DNA from: Cognaticolwellia sediminilitoris
GTDB lineage: Bacteria; Pseudomonadota; Gammaproteobacteria; Enterobacterales; Alteromonadaceae
Reading direction: 5' to 3'
DNA: 64,000 nucleotides
Assembly (NCBI GenBank): GCA_002104535.1
Contig: NBOG01000009.1
Location: forward strand, 99,774 to 163,773
Each line of letters opens with the position of its first letter. The first letter of the stretch is position 1. This document shows positions 17,946 through 27,316 of this stretch, one piece after another. Position numbers and translations under genes: made by a program. The notes beneath the pieces are model-generated. The model had not been told where the DNA came from, searched no databases, and saw nothing but the letters and a program-made list of their open reading frames with translations.

Positions 17946-19127
17946 TTAGGCTTTGTTGTCAATAATATCAAGTGCTTGGCTTAGCGCTATACACACGGTA
18001 TCCATTTCTTTTTGAGTCAACGTTGGGTGTACTAAAAACATTAAGCTTATCTCACCTAGTGTTTTAGCATTTGGTAAGTCCACTTTTGGTCTTAAGTTGG
18101 TACCTTCAAAGGCCTTTTCTTTATACACTTCAGAGCAACTGCCGGAGTAGCATGGCACATTCAATTCATTAATAACGTTTATGATGTCGTCACGCGAAGT
18201 GTTAGCAGGTACTTTGTCAGGGTCAATAAAAACATAGCATTTGTAATAGGCGTGGACAATATATTCGGGCACATTAGGCACGATTAACCAAGGATATTGC
18301 CGACAAACTTGAAAGATTTTTTCTGCATTTTCATTACGTAGTTTAGTCCAATTAGGCATGTGTTTAAGTTGAATACGACCAATAGCTGATTGCATTTCTG
18401 TCAATCGCCAATTGGTGCCAAAGCTTTCATGCAACCATCGATAACCCGGAGGATGCTGCTTTTCATAAACGGCAGCATAAGATTTTCCATGATCTTTAAA
18501 CGCCCACGCTTTACGCCAAAGTGTTTCGTTATTTGTGGTCAACATGCCGCCTTCACCACCGGTAGTCATTATTTTATCTTGGCAAAATGACCACGCAGCT
18601 ATATCACCTATACTACCAACGGATTGGCCTTTGTATTTTGTGCCGTGTGCTTGAGCGCAGTCTTCAATAACAAACAGATTATTTTGTTCAGCAAACAACA
18701 TTATGTCATCCATATCACATGGCCAGCCAGCCAAGTGAACGCATATTATTGCTTTGGTTTTTTCTGTTAGTACCGCCTTACAAGTCTCGGCGCTGATATT
18801 TTGGCTATCAAGCTCAACGTCTGCAAAAATAGGGGTTGCTCCAGCATTGATAATGCTACTTATGGAAGCGATAAAAGTTCTGGAAGTTACTATAACCTCA
18901 TCACCTTCGCCAATATCTAAAGCGTGTAAAGCTAAATCAAGGGCGAGGGTGCCGTTAGCAACGGCAATGGCATATGCGCTATCAGTGTAAGTAGCAAACT
19001 CTTTTTCAAAATCTCGGCCTTGCTGTCCGGTCCAGTAATTTACTTTATTAGATTTTAATACTTCGCTAACAGCTGAAATTTCTTCTTCGCTAAAGCTAGG
19101 CCATGGTGAAAGTGAGGTATTGAGCAC
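17946..19127 (-). CDS. pglE: PLP aminotransferase, DegT/DnrJ family, PglE-like
   Basis: Sugar aminotransferase of 393 residues that would add the 4-amino group to the PglF product. The PLP lysine is K185 in WSFCQDKIMTTGGEGG. VIEDCAQAHGT holds the Asp that contacts the PLP ring nitrogen. The start is a GTG with AGGAT upstream. It lies 18 bases upstream of the next gene's end, in the order pglC-pglD-pglE-pglF along the minus strand. Closely related enzymes make other 4-amino sugars. The PglE name rests mainly on the neighbours. Confidence 0.82.
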   Translation of the reverse strand: MLNTSLSPWPSFSEEEISAVSEVLKSNKVNYWTGQQGRDFEKEFATYTDSAYAIAVANGTLALDLALHALDIGEGDEVIVTSRTFIASISSIINAGATPIFADVELDSQNISAETCKAVLTEKTKAIICVHLAGWPCDMDDIMLFAEQNNLFVIEDCAQAHGTKYKGQSVGSIGDIAAWSFCQDKIMTTGGEGGMLTTNNETLWRKAWAFKDHGKSYAAVYEKQHPPGYRWLHESFGTNWRLTEMQSAIGRIQLKHMPNWTKLRNENAEKIFQVCRQYPWLIVPNVPEYIVHAYYKCYVFIDPDKVPANTSRDDIINVINELNVPCYSGSCSEVYKEKAFEGTNLRPKVDLPNAKTLGEISLMFLVHPTLTQKEMDTVCIALSQALDIIDNKA

Positions 19128-19145
19128 AGGTGATCCTATAAAATA

Positions 19146-19784
19146 TTAAATAAGTGAACGGACTGGGGTAGCAGGTACACCCAAATAAAGTTTATTGCTT
19201 TGGGTTGAGCCAGTGATCACAGCACCAGCACCAGACTGAGTATTTTCAGCAAGGGTAATATATTCGATCACTGAACTGCCGATGCCTAACCAAGAAAATT
19301 GGCCGACATTGACTCCTCCAGCAATATTTACCCCCGGAGAAATATGGCAATAGGCTTGAATGTGGCAATCATGATCTACAGTGGCTGCGGTGTTAATAAT
19401 GCAACCTTCGTCGATACGCGCACCAGTATTAACCACGGCATTGGCAAAAATAACCACACCTGAAGCAACCTTACTTTTTTTGCTGATAAATGCAGTTGGG
19501 TGAATTAAAGTTGAAATAAAACAACTGTCTGAAGCCAACTGTTGTAATAAACTCGCCCTTAATTTGTTATTACCTATGGCGACGATAAAGTCAGCAGTAT
19601 CGCGATATTGATGCCAGTTTTTGATCGGGCCAACAAGATTCTTTTGGGCATTTGGCGATGTGTTTTCGAAGCAATCATCTAAGAATATAATGTTGTTGTA
19701 ACAGCCAATACTTTCAGCGCAATCTTCGACTACACGACCATGACCACCAGCGCCGATAATAACTAATGTTTTATTTTTATTCAT
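19146..19784 (-). CDS. pglD: Sugar O/N-acetyltransferase, NeuD/PglD family
   Basis: A 212-residue acetyltransferase. The N-terminal Rossmann-like part (VIIGAGGHGRVVEDCAE) binds the nucleotide sugar. Residues from about 95 onward form a left-handed beta-helix of hexapeptide repeats. The likely catalytic His is in NTAATVDHDC. It would acetylate the C4 amino group, giving UDP-N,N'-diacetylbacillosamine. It overlaps the pglC-like gene by 4 bases (ATGA), so the two are translationally coupled. Confidence 0.85.
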   Translation of the reverse strand: MNKNKTLVIIGAGGHGRVVEDCAESIGCYNNIIFLDDCFENTSPNAQKNLVGPIKNWHQYRDTADFIVAIGNNKLRASLLQQLASDSCFISTLIHPTAFISKKSKVASGVVIFANAVVNTGARIDEGCIINTAATVDHDCHIQAYCHISPGVNIAGGVNVGQFSWLGIGSSVIEYITLAENTQSGAGAVITGSTQSNKLYLGVPATPVRSLI

Positions 19785-20383
19785 TGCTGACCCGTAAATT
19801 TACTCATAGTCGCTTCACCATCGGCATTAATATCGGCTTGTGAGAAAACTTTTTTAATGGTGAGAAATATAATTTTAATATCAAGCCATAAAGATTGGTT
19901 ATCAACGTACCAAACATCAAGAGAAAACTTATCTTGCCAGCTTATGGCGTTGCGACCATTGACTTGCGCCCAACCGGTAATGCCTGGTTTAACATTGTGT
20001 CTTCTTGCTTGCTGCTCTGAATAAAGTGGTAAATATTCAACTAATAAGGGTCTTGGTCCAACTAAACTCATATCACCTTTGAGAACTGACCATAACCCGG
20101 GCAGTTCATCTAAACTGGAATTCCTTAATTTTATGCCGAATTCAGTTAAGCGTTCGCTATCAGGTAACACGTTGCCATTCTCATCTGTAGCATCACGCAT
20201 CGAGCGAAATTTTTTCATAGTGAAAATTTCACCGTGTAAGCCAGGCCGTTGTTGACTGAATATTACCGGAGTGCCTAAATTTTTTGCTACTTTGCGTGCC
20301 ACTATAATATAAATAGGGGAAAGTAAAATTAGCGCAATAGATGCCGCTAGAATATCGAGGGTTCGTTTAATGAGTTTATACAT
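19781..20383 (-). CDS. pglC: Undecaprenyl-phosphate phosphoglycosyl transferase, PglC-like
   Basis: Monotopic phosphoglycosyl transferase of 200 residues. It moves a phospho-sugar, here probably diNAc-bacillosamine, from UDP to undecaprenyl phosphate at the inner membrane. The start at 20383 (MYKLIKRTLDI) matches PglC, while the frame opens 36 bases earlier. It has one re-entrant N-terminal hydrophobic segment, the catalytic D92-E93 pair in SSLDELPGLW, and SLVGPRPLLVEYLPLYSEQQ, which is almost the same as in Campylobacter PglC. Residues ITGWAQVNGRNAISWQ are also diagnostic. First gene of the minus-strand set. Confidence 0.92.
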   Translation of the reverse strand: MYKLIKRTLDILAASIALILLSPIYIIVARKVAKNLGTPVIFSQQRPGLHGEIFTMKKFRSMRDATDENGNVLPDSERLTEFGIKLRNSSLDELPGLWSVLKGDMSLVGPRPLLVEYLPLYSEQQARRHNVKPGITGWAQVNGRNAISWQDKFSLDVWYVDNQSLWLDIKIIFLTIKKVFSQADINADGEATMSKFTGQQ

Positions 20384-20508
20384 AATGAATGGCATACATT
20401 CAGCAAGCTGAAGCTGCAATTTTCCGTTTTCGCTTTATTTTCCAATATAACAGGAGTAAATTGAACAGTACAATAATAACAAATTGATTTTCACATCTAA
20501 GCCTAATT
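20384..20508. promoter_or_regulatory. Divergent promoter region between the two arms of the glycan locus
   Basis: The 125 bases between the pglC-like start and the plus-strand acetyltransferase start must carry promoters for both arms. The region is AT-rich. I see no JUMPstart/ops element (GGCGGTAG) and no clear -35/-10 pair that I would defend. Confidence 0.4.
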
Positions 20509-20940
20509 ATGCACGCAGTTGTCCGTTTATATTATTTATCACGTTGGTGCTATTTAAAAAAAATTCCTTTTCTACCAAAACTTATTTATTACTTTATCCG
20601 TATTGTTTTTGCATGTGATGTGAAATATACCGCTGAAATCGGTGAAAATGTTGGATTTTTTCATAATGGTCTTGGTGTAGTTATCCATAAACACGCAAAA
20701 ATTGGCGCGGGTACGTGTCTATATCAGAACGTAACCATTGGTGGAAATGGCAAGTCAGAAGCTGAAAATGGCATTCCTGTTATTGGAAAAAATGTTTTTA
20801 TCGGCGCAGGGGCTGTTATTCTTGGACCAGTTACAATTGGAGATAATGCCCGCATTGGCGCTAATTCAGTAGTGTTAAATGATGTTGCTGCCAATACAAC
20901 AGTTGTTGGCTCTCCAGCCAAAGTCATCAACAAGGGCTAA
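20509..20940 (+). CDS. Serine-acetyltransferase-like hexapeptide acetyltransferase
   Basis: A 143-residue acetyltransferase built of hexapeptide repeats (IGENVGFFHNGLGVVIHKHA, then KIGAGTCLYQNVTIGG). It has the CysE-type C-terminal half but lacks the N-terminal CysE domain. Proteins of this size in glycan loci O-acetylate sugars of the repeat unit. H near HNGLGVVIH is the likely catalytic base. First gene of the plus-strand arm, 10 bases before a glycosyltransferase. It is not expected to serve cysteine synthesis. Confidence 0.8.
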   Translation: MHAVVRLYYLSRWCYLKKIPFLPKLIYYFIRIVFACDVKYTAEIGENVGFFHNGLGVVIHKHAKIGAGTCLYQNVTIGGNGKSEAENGIPVIGKNVFIGAGAVILGPVTIGDNARIGANSVVLNDVAANTTVVGSPAKVINKG

Positions 20941-20949
20941 GGCATAATT

Positions 20950-22086
20950 ATGTTACCAACGCCTGAGCCAAAAAAAGTCCTACATGTTTTTATGAATTTG
21001 AATTTAGGTGGTGCAGAAAGTCGCATTATGGATTTATTTCGTAGCCAAGATGCTAATGTCTTGGTCAATGACTTTCTGATCATGACCCCTGAACATTGCC
21101 ATTTTACTGATGAAGTGCTCGCCAAAGGTGGGAAAATTCATGTTATAGACAGTCCTCGTAATGGCATCTTGAAAAACTTATGGCAGTTATATCAACTGCT
21201 GCGAAAAAAACCACAGTACACAGCAATTCATGCGCATACCTCTTATTATTCTGGCCTTTGTGTTTTTATCGCTTTTTTAGCGGGTATTTCAGGCCGTGTT
21301 ACTCATGCCCGCAATACCAGTACGGGTATTGATAGTTTTCCAACCCGAGCCATGTTAACCATTGGTCGACAATTAAGTGCATTATTTGCCACCAGCCGCT
21401 TTGCTATTTCAACAGATGCGGGAGAGTTTTTATATGGCACTACGTCAGCGAATAAAAAGCTAAGTAAAGCTTGTTTTGAGGTAATACCCAATGCATTTGA
21501 TTTTCGTAAAATCAAACATATTCAAAGTGCCAGTGATGAAGTAAAAATAAGCCGCGACATTGATCCAAAAAGACTCAACGTGGTTTGTGTCGGTCGTTTT
21601 TATCCAGTTAAAAATCATGATTTTTTATTAAGCGTTATGCGTAGTCTTGCTGATGAAAGAAGTGACTTTTGTTTACATTTAATTGGTGATGGCGAACTGA
21701 ATCAAGCGCTACAAACACAAGTTCAGCAATTAGAGTTAACAGAGAATGTTAGGTTTTGGGGGAAAAGATCAGATGTTGCTGAATTGCTAGCATTGTTTGA
21801 TGTCATGGTTATGACCTCAAAGAGTGAAGGACTTGGCGTAGCGGCTTTAGAAGCCCAAGCTGCAGGTTTACCTTGTGTACTTTCTACTGGCATACCAACA
21901 GAAGCTGATATTGGTTTGGGACTATGCAGATTTTTGCCATTAAGTTTAAGCGCAAATGAATGGAGCGGGGTCATTCAGCAGCAGGCCCTATTATCACCTG
22001 TTAGTAAAGTCGATATTGAACAAAAATTTGAGCAGCTAGGTTATAGTTTATCAGCTACACGTCAACGATATTTGGATGCCTATTAA
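20950..22086 (+). CDS. Glycosyltransferase family 4 protein
   Basis: A 378-residue GT-B enzyme, cytoplasmic or membrane-edge. The N-terminal domain starts KVLHVFMNLNLGGAESRIMD, a GT4 pattern. The donor-binding domain has VVCVGRFYPVKNHDFLL and the EX7E-type segment SKSEGLGVAALEAQAAGLP. AAGGC lies upstream of the ATG. The donor and acceptor sugars cannot be told from sequence. The next gene is read in another frame and may start inside this gene's last codons. Confidence 0.88.
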   Translation: MLPTPEPKKVLHVFMNLNLGGAESRIMDLFRSQDANVLVNDFLIMTPEHCHFTDEVLAKGGKIHVIDSPRNGILKNLWQLYQLLRKKPQYTAIHAHTSYYSGLCVFIAFLAGISGRVTHARNTSTGIDSFPTRAMLTIGRQLSALFATSRFAISTDAGEFLYGTTSANKKLSKACFEVIPNAFDFRKIKHIQSASDEVKISRDIDPKRLNVVCVGRFYPVKNHDFLLSVMRSLADERSDFCLHLIGDGELNQALQTQVQQLELTENVRFWGKRSDVAELLALFDVMVMTSKSEGLGVAALEAQAAGLPCVLSTGIPTEADIGLGLCRFLPLSLSANEWSGVIQQQALLSPVSKVDIEQKFEQLGYSLSATRQRYLDAY

Positions 22087-22090
22087 TCTC

Positions 22091-23185
22091 ATGAAAAAAA
22101 TTAGAGTTTTACAAGTTATACCGGCATTAACATTGGGTGGAATTTCTTCCGTGGTAATGAATTGGTATCGGCATTTAGACTCAAGTAAATATCAGTTTGA
22201 TTTTGTTAGTTTTAATGATGGCCCGCTACGAGATGAAATAACAGCTTTAGGGGGTGAAATATATATTTTACCAACCATAAAGCAACGACCTTTTCACCAT
22301 TTACGTGCGGTCAATAAAATACTTGCCAGTCAGCCGTGTTACGATGTGGTGCATGTGCACAATAGCTTTAAAAATGGCATTCTACTTTGGTTGGCAAAGC
22401 GAAAAGGTATACCTGTACGTGTTTGTCATTCTCATACCAGTGGTGTTGAAAACAAACTTTTATTACCTTTTATGGGGTTATTTAAAGCTATTGTAACTAG
22501 GGCAAGCAATGTCCATTTGGCCTGTGGTGAAAATGCGGGCGACTTTTTATATGACCAACAGCCTTTTACCGTTATTAATAATGCCATTTCAGTCCAACGT
22601 TATTTAACTAACACAAACAATACCGATGAAATTAAGCAGCGATTTCAATTACCAACAGATAAAAAATTAATCTTACATGTTGGGCGTTTTTCGATTGTAA
22701 AAAATCATCAATTTCTGATGCGTCTAGCGTTAGAAGAGTCCTTGGATGCAACTGTACATTTTGTTTGTGTCGGTGAAGGGCCATTAAAATCAGACTTTGC
22801 TGAACAAATTCAACGAGAAAATTTACAGTCTCGTTTTACTTTATTACCCGCAACGCCTGAAATTCCAGCTTTATTACAAAGTGCTGATGCGTTCATAATG
22901 CCGTCATTATTTGAGGGCATTTCTGTAGCATTATTAGAAGCGCAAGCGGCAGCCTTGCCGTGTTTAATTTCTGACACTATTGCAAAAGAATCTGATATGG
23001 GGCTGAATTTGATTTCATTCCATAGGTTAGAGAGCACATTGACTTGGTTGAATAAGTTAAATCAGTTACCTGAGGTGAGCTTATCAAATAGTGAAATTAG
23101 TGCTGCTTTTTTTGAGAAAGGCTTTTCAACTGAGAGCGTGCTTGATCAGCTAACTGATTTTTATAAATTACGTGGTTCGTTTTGA
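22091..23185 (+). CDS. Glycosyltransferase family 4 protein (EpsF-like)
   Basis: A 364-residue GT-B enzyme starting MKKIRVLQVIPALTLGGISS. The frame opens at an ATG at 22076 inside the previous gene. I prefer 22091 because the core fold begins there, but the ribosome site is weak for both. The donor domain shows ILHVGRFSIVKNHQFL and MPSLFEGISVALLEAQAAAL. It resembles exopolysaccharide transferases such as EpsF. Its stop overlaps a TTG start of the polymerase gene. Confidence 0.87.
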   Translation: MKKIRVLQVIPALTLGGISSVVMNWYRHLDSSKYQFDFVSFNDGPLRDEITALGGEIYILPTIKQRPFHHLRAVNKILASQPCYDVVHVHNSFKNGILLWLAKRKGIPVRVCHSHTSGVENKLLLPFMGLFKAIVTRASNVHLACGENAGDFLYDQQPFTVINNAISVQRYLTNTNNTDEIKQRFQLPTDKKLILHVGRFSIVKNHQFLMRLALEESLDATVHFVCVGEGPLKSDFAEQIQRENLQSRFTLLPATPEIPALLQSADAFIMPSLFEGISVALLEAQAAALPCLISDTIAKESDMGLNLISFHRLESTLTWLNKLNQLPEVSLSNSEISAAFFEKGFSTESVLDQLTDFYKLRGSF

Positions 23186-24513
23186 TAGGTCATATACTTG
23201 CACTAGCACGGAAAATTAATCTTGAAATTGCACTTTGCGCAATATTTATTATTATTTATGGCATTACGACTAGTGCACCATTATTACTACTGGTTGTGAT
23301 CGTGGGAATTGTATCTGCAGCCGTTTTACCTTTTGGTCGTAGTTTGCAGCTTGCCTTCTTTTTATTGCCTTGCTCTGAGGTTTTTACTCAGTCACCTTAT
23401 ATTTCAATTTCGCTATTAACTTTTATTTTTTTAGCGATGTTCGGCCGCTATATACTAACTCATGTTGCTGAAACAGAATATTCGCAACCGGGCTTGTTGT
23501 TGTTGTTGTTAGTGCTACTTTATGAACTTGGACATGTTTTTTATAACCCTATAATGGTTTCTTCTACCACGATTCGTTGGTCGATATTTTTTATATTTAC
23601 TTCGTTTTTATTGTTCGACAGAAATAAATATTGTTCATTTTCACAATTACGCTTTGCACTCTTGTGTGGAATTATAGCGTCAACTTTATATGGGTTATTG
23701 CATCAGCAATTTGCGCCAGTCAGCACACACTCTGTCAAAATCATTACTCGATTTGCTGGTGGTGCAGGTGACCCGAATAATTTTGGCTTATTCTGTTTGC
23801 TTTTAATTTATTTTTATTTGCCGACCATTCCCCGTGAAAAAATACCTAAAACAACTTATATAATAATTCTGATGATGCTTGCGTTTGGCACGTTAACGGT
23901 TTCACGCAGTTTTTTCATTGTCGCAACGCTTAGCTTATTGATGTACTTCTTTTTTTATTATCGTACGGCACTGGGCGATATTATGGTTAGATTTCTAATT
24001 TTCCTTAATGGCTTACTAATTTTATTTTGTTTGTACTGGCTCAGTGGTGCAACTTTTATAGGTGAATTAGATATATTTGCCAGATTTAACGGCGACAATC
24101 TATCGGACTTAACTGGCTCTAGAAGCGATATTTTGCAAGAGTATGTAAAGCTTTTCTTTGAATTACCTTACGGTTTTATACTTTTAGGTGCAGGTATTAA
24201 TGGGTATTTGGGTTATTACAATTACTATTTTTTACAAGCAGGTCTATTCCCAGAAGTGGTAGGTCCGCACAATACATTGTTGGAAATTATCATCAGTTTT
24301 GGCTTACTTGGTTTCGTGCTGTTTGCTACTTATATCTACTTAGGATTTCGTGCAGAACGAATTCGTACTGGTAGTACACATATATTTCGCTTAGCGTGGA
24401 TCCCAATATTAGTTTTTGTACTGTACTGTTTTAGCCTACAAAATTTAGGAAAGTATGGCAGTTACTTTATCTTAATGCTCATTGTTTATAACACTTACCG
24501 AAAAGATGCTTAA
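23182..24513 (+). CDS. O-antigen polymerase/ligase-like membrane protein (Wzy type)
   Basis: A 443-residue protein with about ten to twelve membrane helices and one larger periplasmic loop. GGAGDPNNFGL and SRSFF in the middle and GPHNTLLEIIISFGLLGFV near the end fit the Wzy_C/O-antigen ligase superfamily. The only reasonable start is the TTG at 23182, overlapping the stop of the previous gene. It is followed directly by the flippase gene, which supports polymerase over ligase. This remains inference. Confidence 0.78.
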   Translation: MIGHILALARKINLEIALCAIFIIIYGITTSAPLLLLVVIVGIVSAAVLPFGRSLQLAFFLLPCSEVFTQSPYISISLLTFIFLAMFGRYILTHVAETEYSQPGLLLLLLVLLYELGHVFYNPIMVSSTTIRWSIFFIFTSFLLFDRNKYCSFSQLRFALLCGIIASTLYGLLHQQFAPVSTHSVKIITRFAGGAGDPNNFGLFCLLLIYFYLPTIPREKIPKTTYIIILMMLAFGTLTVSRSFFIVATLSLLMYFFFYYRTALGDIMVRFLIFLNGLLILFCLYWLSGATFIGELDIFARFNGDNLSDLTGSRSDILQEYVKLFFELPYGFILLGAGINGYLGYYNYYFLQAGLFPEVVGPHNTLLEIIISFGLLGFVLFATYIYLGFRAERIRTGSTHIFRLAWIPILVFVLYCFSLQNLGKYGSYFILMLIVYNTYRKDA

Positions 24514-26025
24514 ATGACAAATCTAAGCCATGAAAGGCGTAATGGTGTACTACTAAGTTATTGCTCAATAGCCCTTCGCAACATTGTTGCGTTGTTGTTA
24601 ATTCCCTTTATTATAAATCGTTTAGGGATTAGTGATTACGGTATCTATAGTTTAGTTTCAGCGTTAGCTGGCTATTTAATCGTATTGGAATTTGGTTTAG
24701 CGAATACCACCATTCGTTTTTTGTCTGTCTATAAAGCTAGTAACGATAAAGTTAAAGAATCTGAATTTATTAGCAGTATTGTTGTTATTTATGGTGCATT
24801 AACACTTTTTGTTGTCGGTGTTGGGGCCATTGTTTGGTTCAAATTACCTGACATATTCCACCTCTCGATGACAACAAGTGAAATTGCATTGTTGCAGTCG
24901 GCCTTTTTAGTGTTATTGATTAATGTCGCTATTACTTTAATGAGTAACTCTCTTACCGGTATTATCAGCGCATATCAATGTTTTCGTTTTCAAAAAACCA
25001 CTGAAATTGCTGTTTTTATTGCCCGTTGTATTACTGTTGTTGTCTGTTTGCAAGCAGGCTTTGGCGTGCTAGCGATTGTTGTGATCGACACGCTAACTAA
25101 CTTAGTACATAGCTTGATTCGCTATGTGTATATTAAACGAAATATAGATATAAAATTTCACGCTAAGCTGCCTGACAAAGCTACCATGAAAGAAATTTTC
25201 GTTTATTCCTTTTTTATTGCACTGAATGTCATTGTTAACCAAATTAACTGGCGGGTAGATAATTTAATTGTTGGTACCTTAACTAACAGTAAAATGCTGG
25301 GTATTTTTAATGTTGGAAGTCAGTTGGTTTTCAGTTTCATCGCTTTTGCCAGTGCCATTTCCAATATATTTACACCAAAAATAGTTCAAATGGTTAAGCA
25401 GAATGTTTCAAGTACTGTCTTGATGGCCCAACTTTGTACTATTGGTCGCTATCAAATGGTGGTGCTGGGCTATATTTTTGTTGTTTTTGCCATTTTTGGG
25501 GAATTGTTTATTCATTTGTTTGTGGGGGCAGAGTTCTCACAAGCGTATTGGGTAGCGTTTATTCCTATGTTGCCATTTATGTTTGTTTTAGCACAAACCT
25601 CAACCAATGCGGTTTTACAGGCGCTTAATAAGCATAAAGTACGTAGTTTATTACTTTTGGTAACCGCTTTAGGTAATATTGCAATATCAATTCTGTTGGT
25701 TAAGCAAATGGGTATGGTTGGCGCAGCAGTAGGTACGGCGGTTGCTCTATTTATCGGAGAGTTAATCTTGGTCAATATCTATTTATATCGTGTTGTAAAA
25801 TTGAACATGTTGTATTTTTATCGGAACCTGATCCGCTACTCTTTTCCCGTAATATTTATTAGTGCTTGGATCGCATATATGCTATCGAACCATGTGGCAC
25901 AAACTTGGTTTGGTTTAATTTTAGGATGTTTGATGACAGGTATTATTCATTTTATGTGTAGTTATTTTATAAGTTTACTGCCTGCTGAACGTAACGAAAT
26001 AAACCGTATAGTCATTAGAAAATAA
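24514..26025 (+). CDS. Polysaccharide flippase (Wzx / MATE-like)
   Basis: A 503-residue protein with 12 or more membrane helices of the MOP superfamily. The N-terminus has FIINRLGISDYGIYSLVSAL, a typical Wzx pattern. It would flip the lipid-linked repeat unit across the inner membrane. The ATG follows the previous stop directly (TAA-ATG). No strong ribosome site is visible, so coupling to the polymerase gene is likely. Confidence 0.85.
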   Translation: MTNLSHERRNGVLLSYCSIALRNIVALLLIPFIINRLGISDYGIYSLVSALAGYLIVLEFGLANTTIRFLSVYKASNDKVKESEFISSIVVIYGALTLFVVGVGAIVWFKLPDIFHLSMTTSEIALLQSAFLVLLINVAITLMSNSLTGIISAYQCFRFQKTTEIAVFIARCITVVVCLQAGFGVLAIVVIDTLTNLVHSLIRYVYIKRNIDIKFHAKLPDKATMKEIFVYSFFIALNVIVNQINWRVDNLIVGTLTNSKMLGIFNVGSQLVFSFIAFASAISNIFTPKIVQMVKQNVSSTVLMAQLCTIGRYQMVVLGYIFVVFAIFGELFIHLFVGAEFSQAYWVAFIPMLPFMFVLAQTSTNAVLQALNKHKVRSLLLLVTALGNIAISILLVKQMGMVGAAVGTAVALFIGELILVNIYLYRVVKLNMLYFYRNLIRYSFPVIFISAWIAYMLSNHVAQTWFGLILGCLMTGIIHFMCSYFISLLPAERNEINRIVIRK

Positions 26026-26064
26026 ACTTACATGTCATTTAGATTTACTAGATAAGGCGTACTT

Positions 26065-27174
26065 TTGAAAATTGTTATTATTGGGGCTTACCCTAACTCA
26101 ATTATTGGCTTTCGTGGCCCATTAATTAGAAAGTTTGTTGAACAAGGTCACGAAGTTATTGTGATGACTGCCTCTGCCTCAGACGATGTAGTGGCGCAAG
26201 TGACGGCATTAGGTGCAAAATTTCAACCTTATAGTATTGAGCGAAACGGTTTAAATCCTATCGCGGATATTAAAACATTGTTAGCCATTAAACGTGCCTT
26301 AACTGATCTGCAACCTGACCATGTGCTTGCTTATACTATTAAGCCTATCATATGGGGCGGAATTGCAGCTCGTCTTATTGGTTTTAAAGACTTCAATGCA
26401 ATGATCACAGGGCTAGGTTATGCATTTGAAAAAGGCTCTATTGCTCGAAATTCTATTAACTTCATCGTTAAGCATTTATATAAATTTTCTTTAGCGAACG
26501 CGAAAAGTGTAATTTTTCAAAATCTCGATAATCGTAAGTTGTTTGTCGAATTAGGCTTGGTAGATGCTGACAAGTGTCATCGTGTTTTTGGCTCAGGTGT
26601 AGATATCTCCGAATATCCCCAACAGCCTTTACCGAAAAATGAAACGACCTTTTTACTCATCGCACGTTTACTGGGTGATAAAGGTATTCGTGAGTTCGCA
26701 CAGGCTGCTAAAATAGTAAAGCAAAGCTATCCTCAAGCAAGGTTTCAACTGGTCGGCCCGTATGATAGTTCTCCTGATAAAATCACAAAAAGTGAAGTTG
26801 AACAATGGCAGAGCGAAGGTGGAATAGAATATTTAGGCGCTACAGACAACGTAAAACCTTATATTGAAGCTTGTCATATATACACCTTGCCGTCTTACCA
26901 TGAAGGTTTACCTAGAACGGTATTAGAAGCGATGAGTATGGGGCGTCCGATATTAACTACTGATGCATCTGGCTGCAGAGATACAGTAGTTAATGGTGAA
27001 AATGGGTGGTTGGTACCAACGCGAAACGTTAATGAGTTAGTCGAGCGGATGATTTGGTTTATTGAAAATCCAGAGCAATGGCAGCGAATGGCAAATTACA
27101 GTCGACAAATGGTTGAAGACAACTTCAATGTACAGCAAGTGAATGAGGCGATTATAAAAATAATGGCGCTTTAA
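26065..27174 (+). CDS. Glycosyltransferase family 4 protein, PglA-like
   Basis: A 369-residue GT4 enzyme. The pattern resembles Campylobacter PglA, which adds GalNAc to undecaprenyl-PP-bacillosamine: FRGPLIRKFVEQGHEV, ITGLGYAF, LLIARLLGDKGIREF, YTLPSYHEGLPRTVLEAMSM. The start is a TTG with AAGGCG upstream; no better ATG is near. It is the last gene of the plus-strand arm. A match with the pglC-like gene at the other end of the locus would make this the second sugar transferase (inference). Confidence 0.82.
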   Translation: MKIVIIGAYPNSIIGFRGPLIRKFVEQGHEVIVMTASASDDVVAQVTALGAKFQPYSIERNGLNPIADIKTLLAIKRALTDLQPDHVLAYTIKPIIWGGIAARLIGFKDFNAMITGLGYAFEKGSIARNSINFIVKHLYKFSLANAKSVIFQNLDNRKLFVELGLVDADKCHRVFGSGVDISEYPQQPLPKNETTFLLIARLLGDKGIREFAQAAKIVKQSYPQARFQLVGPYDSSPDKITKSEVEQWQSEGGIEYLGATDNVKPYIEACHIYTLPSYHEGLPRTVLEAMSMGRPILTTDASGCRDTVVNGENGWLVPTRNVNELVERMIWFIENPEQWQRMANYSRQMVEDNFNVQQVNEAIIKIMAL

Positions 27175-27238
27175 GTTGAATTGAACAAAGCAATAAGTTG
27201 GTTAGGGATAAATTATATAAAAAACATCAATGAATAAT

Positions 27239-27257
27239 GCAAATGATATTGATTCTT
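27239..27257 (+). promoter_or_regulatory. Fur-box-like site upstream of the TonB-dependent receptor
   Basis: The sequence GCAAATGATATTGATTCTT matches 13 of 19 positions of the classical Fur box GATAATGATAATCATTATC, counted by eye. It lies about 60 bases before the receptor start, where a Fur operator would be expected. Confidence 0.5.
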
Positions 27258-27316
27258 GTTTAGGTTCGTGATTTAATGCACGCAATTCCAATTATTGATT
27301 CATTTTAGGCTTATTC

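Noticed and set aside
20384..20508. JUMPstart/ops element for RfaH at the glycan locus
   Set aside because: GGCGGTAG is not found in this region, nor upstream of the export operon at 56425-56626.
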